Below, piece after piece: positions 16,505 through 24,632 of a DNA stretch of 64,000 nucleotides. Origin of the DNA: Texcoconibacillus texcoconensis (GTDB lineage: Bacteria; Bacillota; Bacilli; Bacillales; Salisediminibacteriaceae). Position numbers and translations under genes: made by a program. The notes beneath the pieces are model-generated. The model searched no databases. It was not told the DNA's origin and saw nothing but the letters and a program-made list of their open reading frames with translations. The stretch is from positions 1 through 64,000 of the forward strand of contig NZ_JACHHB010000008.1 of the NCBI RefSeq assembly GCF_014202575.1, given 5' to 3'. Position 1 is the first letter of the stretch, and every line of letters starts with the position of its first letter.

Positions 16505-17518
16505 ATGAGTTACTCTCGTCGAGAATATAAAAAGCGCCAGCAGCGGCGGCGTAAGGGTTTTAAGAAATGGGCCGTCCGCGGTGGGATTGCATTGTTTGTG
16601 TTCCTGCTTGTGCTTGGTGTTGGGTTCGGTTATATGTGGCAGCAGTTTGAAGAGGTGACTTCTGGTGCGCAGCAGGAGTTAGATCGTGGTGATCGTTCTG
16701 ATATGCGTGAGGAGGCTGTAAATCCAAGCCAGGATAGTATCTCGATTTTGTTTTTAGGTGTCGATGATCGTACCGGGAACTTGCGGGGACGGACTGATGC
16801 GATTGTATTGGCGACGTTCAATGCGGAGGATCAGTCTGTGAAGATGTTAAATATTCCGCGTGATTCGCTTGTGAATATCCCTGGTAGGGGTCAGGATAAG
16901 ATTAATCATGCGCATGCGTTTGGCGGGATTGATTTAGCGATTGAAACGGTTGAAGATGTGCTCGATATTCCGGTTGATTATTTTATGACGTTGAATTTCA
17001 TGGCCTTTATGGAAGTTGTTGATGAGCTCGGTGGTGTTGAGGTTGACTCGCCATTTGAGATCAGTGAAATGGACAGTTACGATAATCCTGGTGCGATTTG
17101 GATTCCTGAGGGTGAGCAGACGTTAAACGGTGAAGAGGCGCTTGCATATGTGCGCCATAGACAAGGCGACCCCCAAGGCGATATCGGTCGTGGGGAGCGC
17201 CAAAAGGAAGTGCTCGAGTCCTTAATTCGCGAATCTGCTTCATTATCATCGATTACAAGTTTTGGTTCAGTCATGGAAAGTTTAGAGAACCATATGAAGA
17301 CGAATTTAACGTTTAACAATATTGTCTCATTACACGGCTATGCGCGTAATTTTGATGAGATTACATCCTTGTCGCTTGATGGACATGGTTTGAGGACTAA
17401 TCGTTGGTATTACCAATTAGATGAAGAGTCCTTAAATGAAACGTCACACCGATTACGAATTCATCTAGGATTAGAAGATGAAGCTGGACGTAATGTGATG
17501 TTGGAAGATGAGGAATAA
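16505..17518 (+). CDS. tagU: LytR-CpsA-Psr wall polymer ligase
   Basis: LCP family protein, 337 aa, attaches lipid-linked glycopolymers such as teichoic acid or secondary wall polymer to peptidoglycan outside the membrane. The N-terminus is very basic (SRREYKKRQQRRRKG), followed by one transmembrane segment (about residues 27-48). Catalytic-core motifs are LGVDDRTGNLRGRTDAI, NIPRDSLVNIPG and AYVRHRQGDPQGDIGRGERQ, with the arginines that bind the pyrophosphate. AAGGAG precedes the ATG. TagO, encoded 1 kb downstream on the other strand, makes the lipid carrier for such polymers. Confidence 0.94.
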   Translation: MSYSRREYKKRQQRRRKGFKKWAVRGGIALFVFLLVLGVGFGYMWQQFEEVTSGAQQELDRGDRSDMREEAVNPSQDSISILFLGVDDRTGNLRGRTDAIVLATFNAEDQSVKMLNIPRDSLVNIPGRGQDKINHAHAFGGIDLAIETVEDVLDIPVDYFMTLNFMAFMEVVDELGGVEVDSPFEISEMDSYDNPGAIWIPEGEQTLNGEEALAYVRHRQGDPQGDIGRGERQKEVLESLIRESASLSSITSFGSVMESLENHMKTNLTFNNIVSLHGYARNFDEITSLSLDGHGLRTNRWYYQLDEESLNETSHRLRIHLGLEDEAGRNVMLEDEE

Positions 17519-17535
17519 GTATATGAATGAGTTTG

Positions 17536-17567
17536 AAGCTGATCTCTTAATGGGATCAGCTTTTTTA
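17536..17567 (+). terminator. Terminator after tagU
   Basis: AGCTGATC, a 9-nt loop, GATCAGCT and a T-run. Confidence 0.9.
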
Positions 17568-17597
17568 TTAGTTGTGGTGGTGCAGAAAATGTTCTAG

Positions 17598-18353
17598 CTG
17601 ATGGAATCATCGGTTTACCTGATGGAAAAATCAGTTCTCCTGACGGAATAATCAGCTTACCTGATGGAATTATCCGTTCACCTGATCGAATTATCGTCTC
17701 ATCTGACGGAATAATTGCTCCTCCTGATGCAATTATCGGTTCACCTGATGGAATAATTGGTTCTCCTGATGGAATAATTAGTCTACCTGATTGAATTATC
17801 CATTCTCCTGACGGAATTATCGGTTCACCTGACGGAATAATTAGTCTACCTGATTGAATTATCCATTCTCCTGACTGAATAATCGGTTCTCCTGATGGAA
17901 TAATCACTCCACCTGATGCAATTATCACGTCTCCTGATGGAATAATCACTCCACCTGATCGAATTATCGGTTCACCTGACTGAATAATTGCTCCACCTGA
18001 TCGAATCATCCATTCACCTGACGGAATAATTAGTCCACCTGATGGAATAATTGGTTCTCCTGATGGAATAATCACTCCACCTGATCGAATTATCCATTCA
18101 CCTGATGGAATAATTGCTCCACCTGATGGAAAAATAGTGTCACCTGATCGAATTATCCGTCTACCTGATGCAATTATCCATTCACCTGACGGAATAATTA
18201 GTCCACCTGATCGAATTATCCATTCACCTGATGGAATAATCACTCCACCTGATCGAATTATCCATTCACCTGATGGAATAGTCACTCCACCTGACCGAAT
18301 AATCGGTTCACCTGATGCAATTATCACGTCTCCTGATGCAATTATCACTCCAC
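17598..18353. repeat. Minisatellite: 36 units of 21 bp
   Basis: Unit CTGATGGAATAATCxxTCxxC, repeated 36 times with no length change (17598 to 18353 is 756 bp), plus a degenerate unit to about 18380. Units vary at a few positions (GATGG, GATCG, GATGC, GACTG, GATTG), and neighbouring units alternate in places as 42-bp pairs. The minus strand is open through the whole array and would encode a seven-residue repeat of the type II-x-SG-xx (x is Pro, Arg, Ala or Gln). That frame starts at a GTG (18369) without a convincing ribosome site and runs on antisense through the tagU terminator, so I do not call it a gene. It fills most of the 1-kb tagU-tagO gap. Confidence 0.9.
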
Positions 18354-18467
18354 CTAATCGAATTCTCACTTACCTGAACGAATAACCCCCTACTCCACTT
18401 CATCGAAAAAACGCCTCCTCCCCACATTCGACATAATTAAACAAATTTCGCCACTCGCCGGGCACAA

Positions 18468-18505
18468 ACAAAAAAGCTGAATTCCATCAATTCGGAATTC
18501 AGCTT
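18468..18505 (-). terminator. Terminator after tagO
   Basis: The minus strand has AAGCTGAATTCC, an 8-nt loop, GGAATTCAGCTT and a T-run, 25 nt after the stop. Confidence 0.9.
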
Positions 18506-18529
18506 ACTTTATATTCACACCACATACTA

Positions 18530-19582
18530 TTATTGGCGCTTCGGATTGGATTCGCGTCTAAACAAGTTCATAAGCGGTCTATATTTGTCTCCTACGAGCC
18601 CGACGAGTTCAACGATCAATTCGATAGCAATCATGAGGAGCGTAATAATAATCAGTGCACCCCAAAGCGTTGATTGCGTCAATAAAATTGCCGCTGTACC
18701 GAAAAATCCACTCATCAAGTAGATCAACAGCACCGTCTGCTTATGGGAAAACCCTAAGCGTAGCAAACAGTGGTGAAGGTGTGATTTATCCGGTGATGAT
18801 AGCGGTGTTTTGTTAAGAAAACGTCGAATGATCGCAAAAAACGTATCTGAAATCGGTACGGCTAAAATCACAACTGGTATGATTAAAGAAAACAGGGTTA
18901 CATTTTTAAATCCTAATAAGGAAATGACTGAAAGCATGAACCCTAAAAATAACGCACCGGTATCACCCATGAAAATCTTTGCTGGGTGGAAGTTGTAAAA
19001 TAAAAATCCGACCGTACTAACAAGCAAGATGCTCGCAATCGCGACGATAAAAATATCTCCGTTCATTGCAGCCATCGTCGTAATTGTGAGTAAAACGATC
19101 GCTGACACACCAGCAGCTAATCCGTCCAAACCATCGATGAGGTTAATCGCATTTGTAACCCCAATGATCCAAAGTAGCGTAATCGGAATTGCAAAGATCC
19201 CAAGGTCTATGCGACCGTCAAATGGCATGTTAATAAAGTCGACATGCACCCCACCAGCAATAACTGATACTGCTGCTAATATTTGACCGACAAGCTTCCA
19301 CTTTGCCGATAATTCATACATATCATCAAGTACGCCTGTCACCACAATGATCGTTGCACCAATCACGATCGGCCACACGTATGGGCTATCCGGCTGTAGT
19401 ATCAGAAGCCCGATCATAAAACTAGCATAGATCGCTAATCCTCCGAGCCGGGGCATGACTTTTTGGTGTACTTTTCGATTATTTGGTTGATCTGTCGCTC
19501 CAATTTTTATTGCGAATCGTTTAACAAGTGGTGTGAGAGAGAGTGCTGCTAAGAAACTAATTAGCAAAACTGCGATATACAT
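18530..19582 (-). CDS. tagO: Undecaprenyl-phosphate GlcNAc-1-phosphate transferase
   Basis: MraY/WecA/TagO-type polytopic enzyme, 350 aa, transfers a sugar-1-phosphate (typically GlcNAc-1-P) to undecaprenyl phosphate, the first step of teichoic acid or secondary wall polymer synthesis. About ten hydrophobic segments are visible. Motifs are PNNRKVHQKVMPRLGG (after the first segment), VLDDMYELSAKWKL (aspartate pair), NAINLIDGLDGLAAG, FMGDTGALFLGF and SPDKSHLHHCLLRLGFSHKQ (histidine motif). The start MYIAVLLISF at 19582 has GGGGTGA upstream. TagA at 34 kb would act on its product. Confidence 0.94.
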   Translation of the reverse strand: MYIAVLLISFLAALSLTPLVKRFAIKIGATDQPNNRKVHQKVMPRLGGLAIYASFMIGLLILQPDSPYVWPIVIGATIIVVTGVLDDMYELSAKWKLVGQILAAVSVIAGGVHVDFINMPFDGRIDLGIFAIPITLLWIIGVTNAINLIDGLDGLAAGVSAIVLLTITTMAAMNGDIFIVAIASILLVSTVGFLFYNFHPAKIFMGDTGALFLGFMLSVISLLGFKNVTLFSLIIPVVILAVPISDTFFAIIRRFLNKTPLSSPDKSHLHHCLLRLGFSHKQTVLLIYLMSGFFGTAAILLTQSTLWGALIIITLLMIAIELIVELVGLVGDKYRPLMNLFRRESNPKRQ

Positions 19583-19687
19583 GAAGTCACCCCTTCTTCT
19601 TACCTTTCCCATTATATATTGAATAATGCTTCTTTAACTCAATCCTAAAATGAAACTACACCATACACCTTATGGGCAATCACAAGC

Positions 19688-19696
19688 ATTATACCA
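19688..19696 (-). promoter_or_regulatory. Candidate extended -10 promoter for tagO
   Basis: The minus strand reads TGGTATAAT, an extended -10 element, about 105 nt upstream of the tagO start. The -35 region is poor. Confidence 0.4.
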
Positions 19697-19803
19697 TATA
19701 GGCTTGTATAAAAACATAAGGAAATTCACAAATTCACTGTTTTTAACAATTCGGTAAGAAAGACAAGTAGCTCGTCCACAATGATGTTCATTGAAAGCGA
19801 ATA

Positions 19804-22116
19804 TTAGTCACGGGTTGAAGCATTATATAAGAAAGCCGCAAATTCTGCTCTCGTTACCGATTGCTCCGGGGCAAATGTTCCGTCTGGAAAACCGTCAGCA
19901 ATTTGGTTGTTTTCAAGGATATCAATGTAAGAATACGCCCAGTGGGACTCATCTACATCGGAAAAGGATACACCTGACTCTCCAGATAATTCGTATGCTC
20001 GTTTTAATACCGCAGCGGCTTCCGCTCTTGTTAGCGGTTCTTCTGGTGCAAACTGATCTTCCTGTCGCCCAGTAAATAATCCTTCTTCGGTTGCTGCAGC
20101 AATCGAATCATATGAGTAACGATCTTCACTTACATCATCAAATGGCACTTCTTCACGATCTGATTTATCAATGTTTAACTGACGTACAAGCATTGCTGAA
20201 ACTTGTTCTCTTGTGACTTGACCATTAGGTTTAAATTCACCACCTGGAAAGCCTTTTATGACTTGCTGATCAACTAAATAAGATGTTTCTTCTACAGACC
20301 AGTGGTCATCACCCACATCCGTAAATTTCCCTCGCAATGGATTGTGGCTCGGTTCATTTTCTGGCGTATCGTGATGTTCGGCGTCGTAGATCGCTTCGAC
20401 ATTGTTCACGTAAACGGTCCCTGTCGATTTTTTGCTTTTATCTGTTTGCGCGATGTAGATTCTTGAAAGCGAATAAGGTGAAGAAATGCCACTCGGAATC
20501 TCAGCTGTGACATAATTCCAGCCAGACCAATCCATTTCGTTTTCACCTGTGACATCCACATAATGTGTGTTCATATCACGATCGGTGATTTGTAACCTTA
20601 ACCAGTTTTCTCTTCCATCTCCATGAACCCACATCCCGATTTTTTTAGGGGTCCCTTCCATTAAAAGAGGTTGTTTCGGCTCTAAATAAGCTGCAGACGT
20701 TCCTTCTTGTCGGTCAGAAGAAAAGTCATATGTAAGCTTTGCAGACTGACCGTCATCGCCTTCACTATTCGAACCACTTAAAGAATGATCACCTACCGCT
20801 CTTGCAAAAGTGCTATTCCAGTTTTTCAAGTTCGCAAAACGCTCTAACTCTATGAAACTTTCAGACACGTCTTTAGGCAAAGAGTTACTCACAATTTGAA
20901 TCGCATTTGGCATGCTTCGTTCCCTGCCATCTGACGGGGCGTTAACAACACTCGGCAATTGATGGCCACGCAGTGTTGCCGCCATTGTTGTTGAGCCGCC
21001 ACCATCTAAATTAATGGCTGATTCTGCGCCTAAAGATATCATATGTTCAGCTAAGTCCGTCAGCGAAATCCCATCGCTGTATCCTGATTGTCTTCCATCT
21101 ACCGTAACCATAAAAAGTTCATCATCTGCTGTAATTCCTACCGCTGAACGTGGCTCTCGCCTACTAGCAAACGAGCTACGCTCATTCATACTAACGGAAA
21201 CTTGACCACCTTCTACAAGAAGCGGTCCTGTTGTAATCATCGTTTCACTATCCATCCACTGATCATCAATTTGTAGTTCATAAGAGATTTCATCGCCAAC
21301 ATCAATATCAGCAAATTGTTCTCCTTGCTCTTCACCACTCGCTGCGATCACAAAGCCACCCTCTGGAATCGAGGAGTCTCCACCTTCGTCACTTTTGTTC
21401 ACTTCACTTACAACGCCTGTGACGGTTTCTCCAAAAATCAATGTTTCCGGCGTCGGTGAAGCATCTTTCACGACAATTTCTGTTGACTCACTGTCAATTG
21501 ATGGGACGCTCCAACCGTAACCACGTGTAAAAAGGGTCGTTTCTCCCTCACTTCTACCTGTGTTAAAATCGTGCGCTGTGGCGCTGTCCCCGTTAAATCG
21601 AAGCTGAACATTCTTATCGTAAGAATCTATTAATGGCTGTCCATCTTCCGTGATACCAAAAGCGTAAGAATAATAGATCGGATTATTGGCGTTGGCTGAA
21701 TATCTCCCTAAGTTCACGATCTCATTATTTTGAACAACAAGATTTACAGGTGAACCAGCATAGAAAAACGATGCATTAATCGATCCAACAACATATTCAC
21801 TCGCTGCAGGATTCGTATGATACTCTGCTAAATCTGTCACCGTCATCTGCTGGTGTGTTGGACCGGCATGGCCAACCTGCACAGATATATCCGAGGCGTC
21901 TAAATCGACCATCATTTGGTTGAAAGCTCTGTCCACGCCATTACTTGTATAATTTTCTTTCGTTAATGTGACTCCGGGCACAATCGAATAATCTTCTTGA
22001 TATGTCGTTTCACCAAAACTCGCATATGTATTTCCTTGGACAAAAAACAAGCTTGAAAACAAAAGTAAACTGATAGACATAAAAAATGATCTTTTCCTGA
22101 ACATATCACTAACCAC
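19804..22116 (-). CDS. Exported phosphodiester glycosidase with three SLH domains
   Basis: A 770-aa surface protein. A signal peptide covers residues about 1-32 (FFMSISLLLFSSLFFVQG). A phosphodiester glycosidase (NAGPA, PF09992) domain spans about residues 80-400, with GSINASFFYAG, TTGPLLVEGG, AVGITADDELFMVTVDGRQ and AINLDGGGSTTM. Residues about 425-590 look like a beta-sandwich carbohydrate-binding region. The C-terminal 180 residues hold three SLH domains (FTDVGDDHWSVEETSYLVDQ, VPFDDVSEDRYSYDSIAAAT, SFSDVDESHWAYSYIDILEN) that anchor it to pyruvylated wall polymer. AAGGAGG lies 7 nt before the GTG start. Likely a wall- or polymer-editing enzyme; the substrate is unknown. Confidence 0.9.
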   Translation of the reverse strand: MVSDMFRKRSFFMSISLLLFSSLFFVQGNTYASFGETTYQEDYSIVPGVTLTKENYTSNGVDRAFNQMMVDLDASDISVQVGHAGPTHQQMTVTDLAEYHTNPAASEYVVGSINASFFYAGSPVNLVVQNNEIVNLGRYSANANNPIYYSYAFGITEDGQPLIDSYDKNVQLRFNGDSATAHDFNTGRSEGETTLFTRGYGWSVPSIDSESTEIVVKDASPTPETLIFGETVTGVVSEVNKSDEGGDSSIPEGGFVIAASGEEQGEQFADIDVGDEISYELQIDDQWMDSETMITTGPLLVEGGQVSVSMNERSSFASRREPRSAVGITADDELFMVTVDGRQSGYSDGISLTDLAEHMISLGAESAINLDGGGSTTMAATLRGHQLPSVVNAPSDGRERSMPNAIQIVSNSLPKDVSESFIELERFANLKNWNSTFARAVGDHSLSGSNSEGDDGQSAKLTYDFSSDRQEGTSAAYLEPKQPLLMEGTPKKIGMWVHGDGRENWLRLQITDRDMNTHYVDVTGENEMDWSGWNYVTAEIPSGISSPYSLSRIYIAQTDKSKKSTGTVYVNNVEAIYDAEHHDTPENEPSHNPLRGKFTDVGDDHWSVEETSYLVDQQVIKGFPGGEFKPNGQVTREQVSAMLVRQLNIDKSDREEVPFDDVSEDRYSYDSIAAATEEGLFTGRQEDQFAPEEPLTRAEAAAVLKRAYELSGESGVSFSDVDESHWAYSYIDILENNQIADGFPDGTFAPEQSVTRAEFAAFLYNASTRD

Positions 22117-22399
22117 AAACTTTCCTCCTTAACAGTTTCCTCGTTTCATATATTTTGATTCTCTAAACAATATTAAATACACATAAATGATTATAATATA
22201 TTTTGTCGATAATAAATAGATTCATCATGCGTATATTTCTCCAAAAATAGACAGTAATTGTTTCCTTTCTCTTCATTAAAAGTTAGTCGATCTACGACTG
22301 TTTATAGTTACCTCTAACAGTTTTCTATCTTTAATTGATTCGACATTGCTGAACCTTTGAGTTAAATGGGCTGTTATACGTTTTTTAAGGGGGGTTATT

Positions 22400-22477
22400 A
22401 TGAACGCCAAGTGTTACGTATCGGCATACAATGTTAATGAAATGCTAAAAAGGAGACAAATTCCAGGAAGTCCTTAA
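22400..22477 (+). CDS. Possible 25-aa small protein
   Basis: In the 534-bp gap between the divergent SLH glycosidase and flavoprotein genes. AAGGGGGG sits 5 nt before ATG and opens a 25-codon frame (MNAKCYVSAYNVNEMLKRRQ, then IPGSP and TAA). It is basic and lacks a signal peptide or membrane segment. The ribosome site is the main evidence; it could also be a leader peptide or chance. The rest of the gap is AT-rich with no clear feature. Confidence 0.3.
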   Translation: MNAKCYVSAYNVNEMLKRRQIPGSP

Positions 22478-22650
22478 TTGTAAAATGCATATGAACATTT
22501 GACGATTTCACATATTTCATTGAAAAATTGTAAAAAAATCACTCCCCCCTCAAGATGAGACCACGTCGCACTTTCCTGGTCTGTCATTCTATGTCACAAT
22601 ATAAGTTATGCAAATCACTTGCATCATGAAAAGATAAAGGGGCTGAAAAG

Positions 22651-24537
22651 ATGAACAAAAAGTTATTCATGGTGTTAGTACCTTTAGTACTGATTGTCAT
22701 GGCCGTGAATGTTTTCTTTTTTTCTGGCGATGATGAAATCACACAAAATGAGGAAGAAACATCAGACACATATCAACCACCTGAAGAGAATCCCGATATA
22801 GAACAGGAATACGACGTCATTGTTTTAGGCGGAGAACCTGAAGGCGTTAGTGCCGCTGTTTCCGCTGCTCGTAATGGTGCAGAAACACTACTCGTCGAAC
22901 GCCGAGATGGCCTCGGTGGGTTAATGACATACGGGATGCTAAACTATATCGATATGGTCTATGGTATCGATGGCGAACATGCGATTGGTGGAATCTTTGA
23001 AGAATGGCATCATATGGTCGGACGAGATGATGCGTTTGATATCGATGTAGGAAAACAAGCCTTTTTAGAGCTCGTTGAAGAAGAAGAAAACTTAACGCTT
23101 TTATTAGAAACAGACATTAACGATGCAGTTGTGGAAGATGAGCAAACCGTTACTGGTGTGACGTTAGAAAATGAAGACGGCGAACAAACCATATATGGTC
23201 AACGTTTTGTTGATGCAACACAAGATGCCGACTTCGCTGTCATGGCTGGCGCTCCATACTTCGTAGGAGGAGCCGATATAAACTTAGAAGACCGCCGTCA
23301 AGCTGTCACACTAATGATTCACTTACGTAATGTTGATTGGGATGGTGTCCGACAAACAGCAGAAGAAGAGATTTTTGATAAAGCAGGCGTCACCGAAACC
23401 GTTGCTTGGGGATTCAACGATCTTCATTATGAATACGAAACTGTCGAAGAAGATACACGCCTTCGTGGTTTAAACCTTGTTCGAATTGCCGAAGAAGGAC
23501 AAGAGGAAGAGTTCTTCATTAACGCTTTGCAACTGTTTGGTGTTGACGGTTTAGATGAAGCTGAAGTTGAAGAAGCCATCGAAAAAGGAATACGAGAAAC
23601 TGATCGCATTGTGGAATACTTGCGAGAGGAATTCCCTGGTTTTGAGGAAGCAGAAGTGATTGACTACCCTGAGGAGTTATACATCCGAGAAACCCGTCAC
23701 GTATACTCAGAATACATGTTACCAATGTCAGATGTATGGGCGCATGCAGATCACTGGGATAGCATTGGTTACGGTGGATACCCTGTTGATGTACAAGCCA
23801 CTTCTGTCAATGATTTCGGGTATGTCCTATCAGACCCTGAACAATTTGCGATTCCATTCCGTTCATTAGTTCCTCTAGAAGTAGAAAACATTTCCGTCGT
23901 CAGTCGTTCCGCTGGCTACTCTTCATTAGCTTCCGGAAGTGCTAGAATTATTCCGACGGGAATGGCTGCAGGGGAAGCCGGTGGCTTAGCGGCACAACTA
24001 GCGATTGAAAATGATATGACCTTCCGTGAACTCTCTCAAGATGAGGAGCTCATTGAAGAATTACGTCAACGCCTTGCCGACCAAGGAGCTTTTGTTGAAC
24101 ATTTCGACATCTCCTATCCTTATGAAAATAAATGGTTTGATGAATCCATTCAATTCTTAATTGATTACGGTTTAGTTGTTGCAGGTTATGATAATGATTT
24201 AAGAGTAGAAGAACCATTATCAACCACTCACTTTGCTAACTTACTATCAAATGGTCTTGCTCGAATGAACGAAGATGCTTATCACGAATTCCACGAAGCG
24301 ATTCGTTCACCATTTAATGACAGCGAGTTTGCCGAAGGCGTGTTCACTCGAGATGAGATGGCCGAATACATCATTTCGATCTTTGAAGATACGTCCATTG
24401 ATGACGAACCTTGGGCACAAGCGTTAGATTTAAACCTTATTGATGAAGAAGTTTACCATCGAATACCTGAAGATGATGAATTAGTACGAAAAGAAGGCCA
24501 TTACATCGCAGCCCAAATTTTAAAAAATTATCAATAA
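22651..24537 (+). CDS. Membrane-anchored FAD-dependent oxidoreductase with SLH-like tail
   Basis: A 628-aa protein. An N-terminal hydrophobic segment (about residues 4-26) is followed by an acidic linker. The FAD_oxidored (PF12831) domain starts DVIVLGGEPEGVSAAVSAAR with the GGxPxG variant of the dinucleotide fold, then ERRDGLGGLMTYGMLN and near residue 420 the C-terminal flavin block SARIIPTGMAAGEAGGLAAQ. Residues about 490-628 resemble degenerate SLH modules (WFDESIQFLIDYGLVVAGYD, then LSTTHFANLLSNGLAR). No twin-arginine motif is seen, so if the enzyme is outside it must acquire FAD there. The substrate is unknown. It starts an envelope gene pair with the CotH gene downstream. Confidence 0.85.
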   Translation: MNKKLFMVLVPLVLIVMAVNVFFFSGDDEITQNEEETSDTYQPPEENPDIEQEYDVIVLGGEPEGVSAAVSAARNGAETLLVERRDGLGGLMTYGMLNYIDMVYGIDGEHAIGGIFEEWHHMVGRDDAFDIDVGKQAFLELVEEEENLTLLLETDINDAVVEDEQTVTGVTLENEDGEQTIYGQRFVDATQDADFAVMAGAPYFVGGADINLEDRRQAVTLMIHLRNVDWDGVRQTAEEEIFDKAGVTETVAWGFNDLHYEYETVEEDTRLRGLNLVRIAEEGQEEEFFINALQLFGVDGLDEAEVEEAIEKGIRETDRIVEYLREEFPGFEEAEVIDYPEELYIRETRHVYSEYMLPMSDVWAHADHWDSIGYGGYPVDVQATSVNDFGYVLSDPEQFAIPFRSLVPLEVENISVVSRSAGYSSLASGSARIIPTGMAAGEAGGLAAQLAIENDMTFRELSQDEELIEELRQRLADQGAFVEHFDISYPYENKWFDESIQFLIDYGLVVAGYDNDLRVEEPLSTTHFANLLSNGLARMNEDAYHEFHEAIRSPFNDSEFAEGVFTRDEMAEYIISIFEDTSIDDEPWAQALDLNLIDEEVYHRIPEDDELVRKEGHYIAAQILKNYQ

Positions 24538-24547
24538 CATTGATCAA

Positions 24548-24582
24548 GGAGAGGGACGATTTACACTGCTCCCTCTCTTTAT
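24548..24582 (+). terminator. Terminator after the flavoprotein gene
   Basis: AGAGGGA, a 13-nt loop, TCCCTCT and a short T-rich tail. Confidence 0.75.
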
Positions 24583-24632
24583 TAAAATTCGAATACCTCG
24601 ATGCTAAATTCGACATATAGGAGGGATCAGAA

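Noticed and set aside
17461-18369. 302-codon minus-strand frame over the 21-bp array
   Set aside because: No convincing ribosome site before its GTG, and its last 50 codons run antisense through the tagU terminator and coding end. Kept as a repeat and as a finding, not as a gene.
18137-18385. 82-codon plus-strand frame in the same array
   Set aside because: The plus-strand frame is broken by TGA in many units; the short open part is just where those variants are missing.
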